Below are positions 8,529 through 17,334 of a DNA stretch of 64,000 bases, piece after piece (position 1 is the stretch's first letter; each line of letters opens with the position of its first letter). Below the pieces are notes generated by a model. The model did not search any database. It was not told the origin of the DNA and worked only from the letters and a program-made list of their open reading frames with translations. The translations under genes and the position numbers were made by a program. This DNA comes from Rubritepida flocculans DSM 14296 (GTDB taxonomy: Bacteria > Pseudomonadota > Alphaproteobacteria > Acetobacterales > Acetobacteraceae). The DNA is taken from contig NZ_AUDH01000002.1 of NCBI RefSeq assembly GCF_000425365.1, forward strand, positions 124,001 through 188,000. The letters run 5' to 3'.

Positions 8529-9332
8529 ATGTCCAGCATGCGCACGGAGGCGGAGGCGGAGGCGCTGCGGGCCGCCCTGGCCTGGCAGATCGCGATGGGC
8601 GCGGAGGAGGCGATCCTGCCCGCGCCGCAGAGGCGCCTGGCCGCGCCGGAGGCGCCCGCGCCCGCGCCCCGCCCGCCCGCCGCCGCGCCCCTGATCCGCC
8701 CCGCCGCCCCGGCGCGCCCCGCCACCCCGGCGGGGGAGGAGGCCGCGGCGCTGGCCGCGGGCGCCGAGAGCCTGGAGGCGCTGCGCGAGGCCATGGCCCG
8801 CTTCACCGGCAGCCCGCTGCGCGAGACGGCGACGCATCTCGTCTTCGCCGATGGCGTGCCGGGCGCGCCGGTGATGGTGATCGGCGAGGCCCCGGGCGCG
8901 GAGGAGGACCGCCAGGGCAAGCCCTTCGTCGGCGCCTCGGGCCAGTTGCTGGACCGGATGTTCGCCAGCATCGGCCTCGCGCGGGCCGAGAACCTTTACA
9001 TCAGCAACATCCTGCCCTTCCGCCCGCCCGGCAACCGCACGCCGACGGACGCGGAGATCGCGCTCTTCCTGCCCTTCGTGCTGCGGCACGTGCAGCTCGC
9101 CGCGCCGCGGCTTCTGGTGCTGGCGGGGGGGGTGGCCGCCAAGGGGCTGCTGGGGGCGCGCGAGGGCATCACCCGGCTGCGCGGGCGGTGGCATCCCGTG
9201 AGCTTGCCATCGGGGAAAGTATTGCGCGCCCTGCCGACCCTGCATCCCGCCTATTTGCTGCGCAACCCCATCTCCAAGCGCGACGCCTGGGCCGATCTGC
9301 TGCTGCTGCGGCGGGAATTGGACGGCGGCTGA
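8529..9332 (+). CDS. uracil-DNA glycosylase, family 4-like, without iron-sulfur cysteines
   Basis: The 267-residue protein removes uracil from DNA by homology. Motif A ([20 protein letters not shown]) is at about 119-138 and the C-terminal HPAYLLR at 239-245. An Ala/Pro-rich N-terminal extension of about 70 residues is probably disordered. It contains no cysteine at all. Positions that hold the 4Fe-4S ligands in classical family 4 enzymes read [12 protein letters not shown] (near 91-102) and [10 protein letters not shown] (161-170). It is divergent from the ETF-QO operon, with a 76-bp gap. Confidence 0.88.
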   Translation: MSSMRTEAEAEALRAALAWQIAMGAEEAILPAPQRRLAAPEAPAPAPRPPAAAPLIRPAAPARPATPAGEEAAALAAGAESLEALREAMARFTGSPLRETATHLVFADGVPGAPVMVIGEAPGAEEDRQGKPFVGASGQLLDRMFASIGLARAENLYISNILPFRPPGNRTPTDAEIALFLPFVLRHVQLAAPRLLVLAGGVAAKGLLGAREGITRLRGRWHPVSLPSGKVLRALPTLHPAYLLRNPISKRDAWADLLLLRRELDGG

Positions 9333-9485
9333 GCCCGTCCAGCCGTAGAAAAGACGGGACGGATGCTCGCAAGGCATTGAAGCGGAACGGGGCGGGGCAG
9401 CCATGCGGTGCTGTCCCGGATTCATCGCTTGCGCGGTGCGTTCATCTGTTGTTAGCCACCGCGTGCTATGTGTGCGTTCCGCCCC

Positions 9486-11267
9486 ATGGCCCGCCAGGCG
9501 CTTGCGGCCTCCGCGATCCTGGCGATGCTCGGCGCCGGCACCCTCCCGGCGTTCGCGCAGCGTGCCCCTGACCCCAGCCCCGCCCCACGGCTGCGCGCGG
9601 CCCATCTGCCGCAGCCCCTCGCGCCCACCGACGCGCAACGGCTGCGCCGCGCCTTCGAGGCCCAGGCCCGCGGGGATCTGACCAGCGCCAACCGCGAGAT
9701 CGAGCGGCTGGAGGACCGGCGCCTCTTCGGCCATCTGCTCGCCGACCGGCTGCTCCGGCCGGGCGCGGAGCCCACCCCCCATGCCCTGCAGGCCTGGCTC
9801 GCCGAATTCGCGGACCATCCCGACGCGCCGGCCATGCACGAGGCGCTGCTGCGCCGCCTGCCGCGCGGGGCCGCCGCCCCGCCGCCCCCGGCGCCGGGCG
9901 AGCCGCTGGAGCCTCTGCCCGAGCTGCTGCCCGAGGAGCGCCCGCCCAGCGGCGCCTCGCTGGTGCGCCAGCCCGCCCTCGACCGCGCCGTGGCGGCGCG
10001 GCTCTCCGAGGGGCAGGTCGATGCGGCGCTCGGCCTGATCGCGGCGGCCCGCAACGTCACTCCCGCCTACGGGGCGCAGCTCCGCGCCGAGATGGCGCAG
10101 GCGCTGTTCCGCCAGGGCCAGGACGAGGAGGCGCTGCGCCTCGCCCTGGAGGCGCTGCGGCTCGATCGGCTGAACCCGGTGGCGGCGCATCAGGCGGGGC
10201 TCGCCGCCTTCGCCCTCGCCCGCTACGAGCCGGCGCTGCACCATTTCGAGCGCGCGGCGCAGAGCGAGCGCGCCTCCCCCGCGCTGCGCGCCGCCGCGGC
10301 CTACTGGACGGCCCGCGCCGCCGTGCGCGCCCGCCGCCCCGCCCAGTATGTGCCCTGGATGCTGCAGGCGGCGCAGGAGCCGCGGACCTTCTACGGCATG
10401 ATCGCCCGGCGCAATCTGGGCCTGCCGTCCGGCCTCTCCTGGGACCGCGACGTGGCGCTCGGCACCCATGCCGGCGCGCTCGCCGAGACGGCGGGGGGCT
10501 GGCGGGCGCTCGCGCTGCTCCAGATCGGCCAGGACGCCCGGGCCGAGGCGGAGCTGCGCCTGCTGCACCGCCGCGCGCGCAACAACCCGCCGGTGGTGCA
10601 GGGCATCCTCGCCGTCGCGCAGGCGCGCGGCATGACGGGGCTGGCGGCGGCGGTGGCGAGCGCGCTGCCGGCCGAGGAGCTGCGCGGGCGCGACGACGCC
10701 CGCTTCCCGCTGCCCACCCTGCTGCCGCCCCAGGGCTTCCGCATGGACCCCGCCCTGCTCTACGCGCTCGCCCTGCAGGAAAGCCGCTTCAACCCCGAGG
10801 CCGTCTCGCCCGCCGGGGCGCGCGGCCTGCTGCAGATCATGCCCGCGACCGCGAGCTATGTGGCGGGCGATCCCTCGCTGCGCGGCGCCGGGGCGCAGCG
10901 GCTGCACGAGCCGGGGCTCTCGCTGGAGATCGGCCAGCGCTACCTCCACTACCTCGCGCGGCACGAGGCGGTGCAGGGCGACCTGATCCGCCTGCTCGCC
11001 GCCTACAATGCGGGGCCGGGCAATGTGGCGCGCTGGCTGCCGGCGGCGCAGCGCCGGCAGGATCCGCTGCTGTTCATCGAGAGCATTCCGCTCGCCGAGA
11101 CGCGGCTTTTCGTCCAGCGCGTGCTGACCTTCTCCTGGATCTACGCCAACCGGCTGAACCTGCCCGCACCCTCGCTGGACGCGCTGGCCAGCGGCTATTT
11201 CCCCGGCTTCCCGGACGTGGAGGAGGTGACGGCCATGTTGCGTCTGCGCCCGGTTCGCTTCAACTAG
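9486..11267 (+). CDS. SLT-family lytic murein transglycosylase
   Basis: The 593-residue periplasmic enzyme cleaves peptidoglycan to 1,6-anhydromuropeptides. From ATG 9486 it begins MARQALAASAILAMLGAGTL with a signal ending PAFAQ. A long helical superhelix precedes the catalytic SLT domain. The catalytic Glu is about residue 432 in ALQESRFNPEAVS, followed by ARGLLQIMPATA and AAYNAGPGN. An in-frame ATG at 9468 would add six residues. Neither start has a clear Shine-Dalgarno. MoaB follows after 5 bp. Confidence 0.93.
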   Translation: MARQALAASAILAMLGAGTLPAFAQRAPDPSPAPRLRAAHLPQPLAPTDAQRLRRAFEAQARGDLTSANREIERLEDRRLFGHLLADRLLRPGAEPTPHALQAWLAEFADHPDAPAMHEALLRRLPRGAAAPPPPAPGEPLEPLPELLPEERPPSGASLVRQPALDRAVAARLSEGQVDAALGLIAAARNVTPAYGAQLRAEMAQALFRQGQDEEALRLALEALRLDRLNPVAAHQAGLAAFALARYEPALHHFERAAQSERASPALRAAAAYWTARAAVRARRPAQYVPWMLQAAQEPRTFYGMIARRNLGLPSGLSWDRDVALGTHAGALAETAGGWRALALLQIGQDARAEAELRLLHRRARNNPPVVQGILAVAQARGMTGLAAAVASALPAEELRGRDDARFPLPTLLPPQGFRMDPALLYALALQESRFNPEAVSPAGARGLLQIMPATASYVAGDPSLRGAGAQRLHEPGLSLEIGQRYLHYLARHEAVQGDLIRLLAAYNAGPGNVARWLPAAQRRQDPLLFIESIPLAETRLFVQRVLTFSWIYANRLNLPAPSLDALASGYFPGFPDVEEVTAMLRLRPVRFN

Positions 11268-11272
11268 CGCCC

Positions 11273-11806
11273 ATGCCGATAGACCCGAGCCGGACCTTCG
11301 TGCCGGTGAACATCGCCCTGCTGACCGTCTCCGACACGCGAGACCTCGCTTCCGACCGCTCGGGGGATGCGCTGGCCGAGCGCATCGCCGCCGCCGGGCA
11401 TCGCCTGGTGGACCGCGGCATCGTGAAGGATGAGGCCGCGCTGATCGAGGCGAAGCTGCGCGGCTGGATCGCGGACCCCGAGGTGGATTGCGTCATCACC
11501 ACCGGCGGCACCGGCATCACCGGCCGCGACGTGACGCCCGAGGCCTTCGCCCGCGTGCTGGAGAAGGAGATCACCGGCTTCGGCGAGCTCTTCCGCATGC
11601 TGAGCTACCAGAAGATCGGCACCTCCACGATCCAGTCCCGCGCCATCGGCGGGGTCGCGGGCGGGACCTACCTCTTCGCCCTGCCGGGCAGCACCGGCGC
11701 GGTGAAGGACGCCTGGGACGACATCCTGCTCTACCAGCTCGACGCGCGGCACCGCCCCTGCAACCTGGTGGAGCTGATGCCGCGGCTGCAGGAGCATCTG
11801 AAGTAG
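11273..11806 (+). CDS. moaB: molybdenum cofactor biosynthesis protein B
   Basis: The 177-residue MoaB/MogA-type protein probably adenylylates molybdopterin before molybdate insertion. Motifs TVSDTRDLASDRSGD, TTGGTGITGRDVTPEA and LPGSTGAVKDAWDDIL are all in place. It lies 5 bp behind the transglycosylase gene and is likely co-transcribed, although the functions are unrelated. moaD and moaE are about 7 kb away on the other strand. Confidence 0.94.
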   Translation: MPIDPSRTFVPVNIALLTVSDTRDLASDRSGDALAERIAAAGHRLVDRGIVKDEAALIEAKLRGWIADPEVDCVITTGGTGITGRDVTPEAFARVLEKEITGFGELFRMLSYQKIGTSTIQSRAIGGVAGGTYLFALPGSTGAVKDAWDDILLYQLDARHRPCNLVELMPRLQEHLK

Positions 11807-11812
11807 CGGCGC

Positions 11813-12778
11813 TCAATCCGGGCGGATGTCGTTCTCCCGGATCACGCGGCCCCAGGTCTCGATCTGCCGGTCGAGGAAGGCGGCGAAACCCGCGGGCCCC
11901 TCGTTGCGCAGCTCGATGCCCATGATGGTCGTCAGCCGTTCGCGCACCTCGGGCACCTCGGTAGCCTTGCGCGCGGCCGCCTCCATGCGCGCGAGGATGG
12001 GCTGGGGCGTGCTGGCGGGGGCGAGCATGCCCCAGAAGGCCTCGGCCTCCACCCCGGGCAGCCCGGCCTCGGCCATGGTCGGGACATCGGGCAGGGCGGC
12101 GCGGCGGCGCGGGCCCAGCACGGCCAGCGGCCGCAGCACGCCCTGGCGCAGATGCTCGACGAAGATGGTGCCCGTGGCGGCCACGAGATCCGTCTCGCCC
12201 GCCATGGCCGCGGTGGCGAGCGGCCCGCCGCCGCGATAGGGCACATGGGTCAGCGAGAAACCGCCCACCCGCTGCGCCAGCACCATGCCCAGATGCGCGA
12301 GGCTGCCATTGCCGATGGTGCCGTAGCTCAGCCGGTCCGGCTGGGCGCGGGCGGCGGCCGCCACCTCCTGCATGGTCCGCCAGGGGCGGCTGCGGTGCGT
12401 CAGCAGCATGTTCGGCGCGGTGCCGAAGAGCAGGATGGGCGCGAGGTCCCGCCGCGTGTCGAAGCCCATGTTGGGCTGCAGGGTGGGGTTGGTGGCGTGG
12501 GTGTCGAAGACGAGCAGGAAGGTCTGCCCGTCCGGCGCGGCGCGGGCCACCTGGGCCGTGCCCAGCGCGCCCGAGGCGCCGCCGCGGTTCTCGATCACCA
12601 CCGGCGCGCCGATCTCGGCCGAGATGGGCTGCTGGATCAGCCGCGCCAGCGTGTCCACGCTGCCGCCGGGGGGGAAGGGCACCACGAGGCGCACCGGCCC
12701 CGCGGGCCAGGATTGCGCGAGGGCGGGGGCGGCGAGCGTGGCGAGCGCGCCCGCGCCGAGGCTGCGGCGGGTCAGCAT
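11813..12778 (-). CDS. Bug/TctC-family periplasmic receptor
   Basis: This complete 321-residue receptor has a twin-arginine-like signal (MLTRRSLGAGALATLAAPAL, cut after AQ). Family blocks are WPAGPVRLVVPFPPGGSVD, V-I-E-N-R-G-G-A-S-G, and the two-lobe hinge with T-H-V-P-Y-R-G-G-G-P. It converges on moaB with only 6 bp between stops. No TctA/TctB membrane partners are near, which is common for this expanded family. Ligand unknown. Confidence 0.93.
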   Translation of the reverse strand: MLTRRSLGAGALATLAAPALAQSWPAGPVRLVVPFPPGGSVDTLARLIQQPISAEIGAPVVIENRGGASGALGTAQVARAAPDGQTFLLVFDTHATNPTLQPNMGFDTRRDLAPILLFGTAPNMLLTHRSRPWRTMQEVAAAARAQPDRLSYGTIGNGSLAHLGMVLAQRVGGFSLTHVPYRGGGPLATAAMAGETDLVAATGTIFVEHLRQGVLRPLAVLGPRRRAALPDVPTMAEAGLPGVEAEAFWGMLAPASTPQPILARMEAAARKATEVPEVRERLTTIMGIELRNEGPAGFAAFLDRQIETWGRVIRENDIRPD

Positions 12779-12842
12779 CCTTGTTTCCTCCCGATGTCGT
12801 TGCGGGAGGCATAGCGCGGCGCGGCCGCCGGGCGCCAGGGTA

Positions 12843-13904
12843 TCAGCGCGGCGCGGGGTTCTCGCGCGCCCGGGCGGCGCTCAGCGCGCGGCGGATGTCC
12901 TGCTCGCATTTCGCGAGCTCGGCTTCGGCGGCGCGGCGCTGGGCCTTGGCCTCGTCGGCGATGCGCAGGGAATCCTCGATGGTGCCCACGAGCGCGGCGT
13001 TGGCCTGCTTCACCGCCTCGATGTCGAAGCTGCCGCGCTCCAGCTCGCGCCGGGCCTCGGCGTTGCCGCGGCGCAGCGTCTCGGCATTGGCGGTGAGCAG
13101 GGTGTTGGTCAGGTCGGTCGCGGCCTTCACGGCCTGGCCGGCCTCGCGCATGCGGTGGATGGCGAGCGCCTGGGCGAGCTGCTGGCGCCAGAGCGGCACG
13201 GTGTTGGCGAGCACCGACTGGATCTTGGCCGCCAGCGCCTTGTCGTTCTCCTGGATCAGCCGGATCGAGGGCAGCGCCTGCATCGCCACCTGGCGGGTGA
13301 GGCGCAGGTCGTGCACGCGGCGCTCCAGCTCGTCGCGTGCGGCGCGGGCGTCGCGCAGGGCCTGCGGGGCGAGGGGGTCGCTCTCCCGCGCGGCGGCGGC
13401 CTCCAGCGCGGGGATCAGCTCGGCGTCGGTGCGGGCCAGCACGCGCTGGCCGGCCTCGATGTGGTCCGCCAGCGCGTGGAACCAGTCGAGCGTGGCGGCG
13501 TAGAGGCGCTCCAGCCGCTCCACATCCTCGAGCAGCTTGGTGCGGTGGGTGTCCAGCCGGTCGCCGATCTCCTCGACCTGGGCGCGCACCCCCTCGTAGC
13601 GCTGGGTGATGGCCGCGACCTCGGCGCCGGCGCGGGTGAAGAGGCGCTGGAAGAAGCCGGGCTTCTCGGCGAGGGTGGTGACGTCGAAGCCCTTCAGCGC
13701 CGCGAGCATGGCCGAGAGGGTGGCGCCCGCCTCGCCCGTCTCCCGGTTCTGCGCGCCTTCCAGCATGGCGTCGGCGGCCGCCTGGGCGCGGGACTGCGCG
13801 GCGGCGCCGAAGCGCAGGATGGTGCCGGGGTCCTTGAGGTCGATGGCGGCGGCGAGGCGCTGCACCTCCTCCTCGCGCGCGCCTTCCAGGGCCTGTTCGC
13901 TCAT
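12843..13904 (-). CDS. toxic anion resistance protein, TelA family
   Basis: The 353-residue, mostly helical protein matches the TelA/KlaA family along its length. Examples are FFQRLFTRAGAEVAAITQRYE, W-F-H-A-L-A-D-H-I-E-A-G, and Q-A-L-P-S-I-R-L-I-Q-E-N-D. It is cytosolic with no membrane segment. The family is linked to tellurite or envelope-stress resistance, but the biochemical role is not established. It follows an XpaC-like gene by 43 bp on the same strand, a conserved pairing in many bacteria. Confidence 0.9.
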   Translation of the reverse strand: MSEQALEGAREEEVQRLAAAIDLKDPGTILRFGAAAQSRAQAAADAMLEGAQNRETGEAGATLSAMLAALKGFDVTTLAEKPGFFQRLFTRAGAEVAAITQRYEGVRAQVEEIGDRLDTHRTKLLEDVERLERLYAATLDWFHALADHIEAGQRVLARTDAELIPALEAAAARESDPLAPQALRDARAARDELERRVHDLRLTRQVAMQALPSIRLIQENDKALAAKIQSVLANTVPLWRQQLAQALAIHRMREAGQAVKAATDLTNTLLTANAETLRRGNAEARRELERGSFDIEAVKQANAALVGTIEDSLRIADEAKAQRRAAEAELAKCEQDIRRALSAARARENPAPR

Positions 13905-13947
13905 CCTCGATCCCTTCTCTCGCCGCGGGCGATGGCGCGGGCGCGTG

Positions 13948-14793
13948 TCACAGCCCCTCCTGCCGCAGCCGATCGGACAGCACCTTCACCTGGATGTCGA
14001 GCGCCTCGCTTTCCGCCTCGCGGAGCTGGGCGCGCAGCCGGCGCGCGGCGGCGGCGAGCTCGGCCAGCAGCGGGGGCAGGGTCTCGGGGGGGGTGGCCCC
14101 GGCCTCCAGCCGCTCGACGATGCGCGCGAGCCCGTCCACCTGCACGGCGAGGAAGCGCCGCGCCTCGGAGAGCCGGGCGGGGCGCAGGGCGAGGTCGTCG
14201 ATCACGCCCTGCATCGCGCCCGCCGCCTCGATCAGCAGCGCGGCGTGGGGCAGGTGCGGCGCGGCGGCCAGCACGCGCGAGAGCTGGGCGCGCGGCCCGG
14301 CCAGCGGGTCATTGGCCGGCGGGGCGGCGGGGGAGGGGGCGGGCTCGGGCGGGGGCTCGTGCCGGGCGAGATCGGCCGTCAGCAGCCGGACGCCGAAATA
14401 GGCCCCGAAGCCGAGCGCGACCGCGAAGGGCGGGAAGACCTTGGCGGCGAGCCCGGCGGCGAGCCCCGCCGCCACCCCGAACAGCACCGCGCCGGCCTTG
14501 AGGTCGCCCCGCTGGCCGCGGGCCATGCGCGCCGCGGCCATCCAGGCCAGAACGAGGCCCAGCACGCCGCCGGCGAGCCGTGCCGGGTTCCCGCGGAACA
14601 GCTCGATCACCACGTCCAGCGCCAGGGGCCAGAAGAACAGCGGCAGCAGCCAGACGCGCCAGCCGAAGACGGGGCCGCGGCGCTCCTCGCCACGCTCCTC
14701 GGGGCGGTTCTCCCGGCGCTCCTCGCGGCGCTGGTCCTTCCAGGCGCGCTTCTGCTCCTTCCAGGCGCGGCGCGCCTCCTCCCAGCCCGCCAT
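13948..14793 (-). CDS. XpaC-like membrane protein
   Basis: The 281-residue protein begins with a highly charged Arg/Glu helix (residues 1-38, with repeats such as RREERRENRPEERGEERRG). It has three or four membrane segments (about 45-125) and a cytosolic helical C-terminal domain (about 155-281) resembling the XpaC family named for 5-bromo-4-chloroindolyl phosphate hydrolysis. The ATG at 14793 overlaps the stop of the upstream small gene by one base (TGATG). With TelA downstream this is a recognisable TelA-XpaC operon. Confidence 0.78.
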   Translation of the reverse strand: MAGWEEARRAWKEQKRAWKDQRREERRENRPEERGEERRGPVFGWRVWLLPLFFWPLALDVVIELFRGNPARLAGGVLGLVLAWMAAARMARGQRGDLKAGAVLFGVAAGLAAGLAAKVFPPFAVALGFGAYFGVRLLTADLARHEPPPEPAPSPAAPPANDPLAGPRAQLSRVLAAAPHLPHAALLIEAAGAMQGVIDDLALRPARLSEARRFLAVQVDGLARIVERLEAGATPPETLPPLLAELAAAARRLRAQLREAESEALDIQVKVLSDRLRQEGL

Positions 14794-14930
14794 CAGCGGA
14801 ACAGGGCCACGAAGGCCGGAAGCCAGGCGCAGAGGGCCAAAAGGCCAAGCCCCAGCACCACCCGCACCGCCACCGGCGCCGAGGCGAGGGGGAAGGAAGG
14901 GCCGCCGGCGGGCGGGGGTGTCGGGCGCAT
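14793..14930 (-). CDS. 45-residue single-pass membrane protein
   Basis: From the ATG at 14930 the product is 45 residues: a Pro-rich N-terminus (MRPTPPPAGGPSFPLASAPV) and one hydrophobic segment (about 22-43, VVLGLGLLALCAWLPAFVAL). An upstream in-frame start at 15050 would add 40 low-complexity residues. Its TGA overlaps the XpaC-like ATG as TGATG, so it is probably translated and coupled. I do not recognise a family. It could be a subunit or regulator of the XpaC/TelA pair. Confidence 0.6.
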   Translation of the reverse strand: MRPTPPPAGGPSFPLASAPVAVRVVLGLGLLALCAWLPAFVALFR

Positions 14931-15061
14931 GGGAGCGATCTGGGCGCTTCGGGATGCCGGCGCAAGCGCCGCGGGGGGAGGGGTGGGGGCAGGGCATGTG
15001 AACGCCGTCAACATCGGCCTGAAGATGGCGTGCCCCGCGCCCCGCGTCAAGCCGGCCCGTC

Positions 15062-16234
15062 TCAGAACCTCTGCGTGAAACCGAGCCGGCTGACGAAGCC
15101 ATGCGCCCCGCCCGTCGCCCGCTCGCCCGCGTTGACCGCGTACTGGTAGCCGAGGTCGAGCCCGAAGCCCCAGCCGATCTCCCGCCCGACCGTCGCCTCG
15201 ACCCAGCGGCGGGTCGGCACGGGGTTCGCCTCGCGCCGCCGCTCATCCACCTGCCAGAGCAGCGTGGCGCGCCAGGGGCCATGGAGGGTCTGCACGCCCA
15301 GGGTGGAGAAGCGCCGGCGCTCGCCCACGGCCAGGGTCTCGCCCGTCTCCTCGAGGCTTTCCAGCGGGCGGCCGCCGGCGTTGCGGAACTCCACGAACTC
15401 GCCGAAGGCGAGGCTCCGCCAGCCCGGCGCCCAATCGAGGCTCCAGCGCGCGCCGAGCGCATAGCCCCACTCGCGCGCCGTGCCGTCCCTCCCCGGCCCG
15501 CGCGTGACCATGGCCGCGTGGTAGGTGAAGCCCGGCAGCAGCGGCATCCGGTCCCCGTCCAGCGCGAGGGCGGCATTGTCCAGCCGCCCCGTGTTGCCGG
15601 CACCCCCCTGCGCCAGCCGGTTGCGGTCGAAGCGCTCGAAGCCCTCGGCGCAGCAGCGGCGGCGGGTGAGGAGGGTGTTCGACAGGGGCGAGGTGTCGAG
15701 GGTGAAGAGGGCCGCCGAGACATCGTGCTCGCCGAAGCGCGCGTCGGAGAGCCAGGTGAGCGTCCCGCCCAGGCCGAGGGATTCGCGGATCAGATAGGCC
15801 TCATGCGCGCGGTAGCGGGCGAAGGCGCCCGGGAAGGCGTGGTGCCCGTAGCCGAAGGGCGCGCTGAACTTGCCGGCGAAGAGGCGCAGCCGCTCCGTGG
15901 CGCGCCAGTCGAGGAAGAGGCTCTCCAGATAGGCCGCCTGGCGGCGGAAGCCGATGTCCGTGCCGTTCGGGAGCGGCTCGCCCGCCGGCTCGATGTGCAG
16001 CAGCGCCTGCAGCGAGAGGGCGGGCGAGAGGTGCAGCCCCGCCGCCAACTCGCCGAAGAGGAAGCTGCGGCTGCCGCGCTGGGTGCGGTCCCGCCCGCCG
16101 GGCTGGGCGAGGGTGAGCAGGCCGAGATCGAGCTCGCCGCTGAGCTGCGGGAAGGGGCCCGCGGCCGGGGGCGATTGCGCGGCGGCCGGGGCGGCGGCGA
16201 GCAGCGCGGCCAGCGCCAGGGCCGCGCGGCGCAT
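15062..16234 (-). CDS. outer-membrane beta-barrel protein, metal-linked, unknown family
   Basis: The 390-residue product has a signal peptide (MRRAALALAALLAAAPAAAQ). Alternating hydrophobic strands rich in aromatic girdle residues run to a C-terminal FTQRF, the terminal-Phe signature of BAM-inserted barrels. One segment, FAGKFSAPFGYGHHAFPGAF, resembles porin strand/loop patterns. A Cys pair occurs in TRRRCCAEGF. Its ATG overlaps the znuA stop by one base (TGATG), so it should share znuA control. It is likely a porin or receptor for zinc or another metal (inference). Confidence 0.75.
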   Translation of the reverse strand: MRRAALALAALLAAAPAAAQSPPAAGPFPQLSGELDLGLLTLAQPGGRDRTQRGSRSFLFGELAAGLHLSPALSLQALLHIEPAGEPLPNGTDIGFRRQAAYLESLFLDWRATERLRLFAGKFSAPFGYGHHAFPGAFARYRAHEAYLIRESLGLGGTLTWLSDARFGEHDVSAALFTLDTSPLSNTLLTRRRCCAEGFERFDRNRLAQGGAGNTGRLDNAALALDGDRMPLLPGFTYHAAMVTRGPGRDGTAREWGYALGARWSLDWAPGWRSLAFGEFVEFRNAGGRPLESLEETGETLAVGERRRFSTLGVQTLHGPWRATLLWQVDERRREANPVPTRRWVEATVGREIGWGFGLDLGYQYAVNAGERATGGAHGFVSRLGFTQRF

Positions 16235-17196
16235 CAGGCCCCCTCCTTCATGGCGGCGACCATGAGCGCGACATTGTGGCGCATCATCGCCTCGTAGCTC
16301 GCGGCCGGCCCGTCCGGGGCCGAGAGCGCGTCGGCGTAGAGGCGGCCGCGCACCCGCACCCCCGCCTCGCGCGCCAGGCGCTCCAGCACCGCCTGGCTTC
16401 CCTGGCCCTCCAGGAAGACGGCGGTGAGGTTCTCGGCCCGCACCTGGCGGATCAGCCGCGCCACCGCGGCGGCGGAGGGCTCGGCCTCCGCGCTCACCCC
16501 CTGGGCGGCGAGGAAGGTGACGCCATAGGCGTCGCCGAAATAGCCGAAGGCGTCATGGGTGGTGAGCACCTTGCGCCGGGCGGGCGGGACTGTGGCGATC
16601 TCGGCGCGGATCCAGGCGTCCAGCGCCTCCAGCCGGCGCAGGAAGGCCTCGGCGGCGGCCTGGTGCGCCTCGGCCCCGGCGGAGTCCATGCGCGCGAGCC
16701 CGGCGGCGATGGCGCGGACATAGTGCTGGGCGAGGCGCACATCCTGCCAGGCGTGGGGGTCCGCCACGCGGCGCGGGCCGGCGGCGTGCTGGGTGCGGCG
16801 CTCGGCCCCGCCATGGTGGTGATGATGATGGTGGTGGTGCGCCTCCATGCTGCGCGGCGTGATCCCGTCCGTGACGGTGAGCATGGGCGCGGCGCGCTGC
16901 CCGGCGGCGGCGCGGGCCAGCCGGTCGAACCAGGCGTCGAAGCCCAGCCCGTTGCGCACCAGCAGCGCCGCCTCGCGCAGCGCCTGGGCGTCGGTGGGGC
17001 GGGGCTGGAAATGGTGGGAGTCCACCCCCGGCCCGGCGATGACGCGCAGGGCGATCCGCGCGCCGCCGACCTGCTGCACGAGGTCGCCGAGGATGGAGAA
17101 GGAGGCCACCACCACCGGCGGCCCCGCCTGGGCCGCGGCGCGGCGGGGGGCGAGGGCGAGGAGCGGGAGGGCGAGGAGGGGGCGGCGCGGGGTCAT
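16234..17196 (-). CDS. znuA: zinc ABC transporter substrate-binding protein (ZnuA-like)
   Basis: The 320-residue cluster A-I binding protein captures Zn (or Mn) in the periplasm. The signal is MTPRRPLLALPLLALAPRRA then AAQ. Metal-ligand His residues are in SHHFQPRPTDAQAL, ADPHAWQDVR and LTTHDAFGYFGDAYG, with the fourth ligand in the late FLEGQGS region. A His-rich loop of nine consecutive His (about residues 117-125) is typical of zinc rather than manganese receptors. I chose ATG 17196 because a Zur-like operator lies directly against it. znuB and znuC are not in the window. Confidence 0.9.
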   Translation of the reverse strand: MTPRRPLLALPLLALAPRRAAAQAGPPVVVASFSILGDLVQQVGGARIALRVIAGPGVDSHHFQPRPTDAQALREAALLVRNGLGFDAWFDRLARAAAGQRAAPMLTVTDGITPRSMEAHHHHHHHHHGGAERRTQHAAGPRRVADPHAWQDVRLAQHYVRAIAAGLARMDSAGAEAHQAAAEAFLRRLEALDAWIRAEIATVPPARRKVLTTHDAFGYFGDAYGVTFLAAQGVSAEAEPSAAAVARLIRQVRAENLTAVFLEGQGSQAVLERLAREAGVRVRGRLYADALSAPDGPAASYEAMMRHNVALMVAAMKEGA

Positions 17197-17211
17197 GTTA
17201 TGATATAACTT
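17195..17211 (-). promoter_or_regulatory. Zur-like operator on the znuA start
   Basis: The minus strand reads AAGTTATATCATAACAT. Its 13-bp core is GTTAT-3-ATAAC. As I recall the alphaproteobacterial Zur consensus (ATGTTATAnTATAACAT), 15 of 17 positions agree. It is a rare AT-rich patch and overlaps the first two bases of the start codon. Repressor binding here would block transcription directly. It also implies a transcription start at or next to the ATG, giving a leaderless or nearly leaderless mRNA. Confidence 0.75.
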
Positions 17212-17334
17212 ACCTGGAGCGCCTCCGCCCCGCAAGCCGCCGCGCGCGCGGTGGCCGGATGACGCCACCCGCCCTCGCCGCGTCACTCCGGTCGGATTCA
17301 CGCCATGGCTGCTTCCCGCCAGGCGCGATCCGCT

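Noticed and set aside
6083-10964. Very long open frames opposite the ETF-QO, UDG and transglycosylase genes (1162 and 1328 codons)
   Set aside because: They cross several well-identified genes in other frames, have His/Arg/Gly-rich composition typical of antisense GC-rich DNA and show no domain.
16847-16873. Poly-His run in ZnuA as a cloning tag artefact
   Set aside because: It lies in the middle of the protein in the normal His-rich loop of zinc-binding ZnuA proteins.
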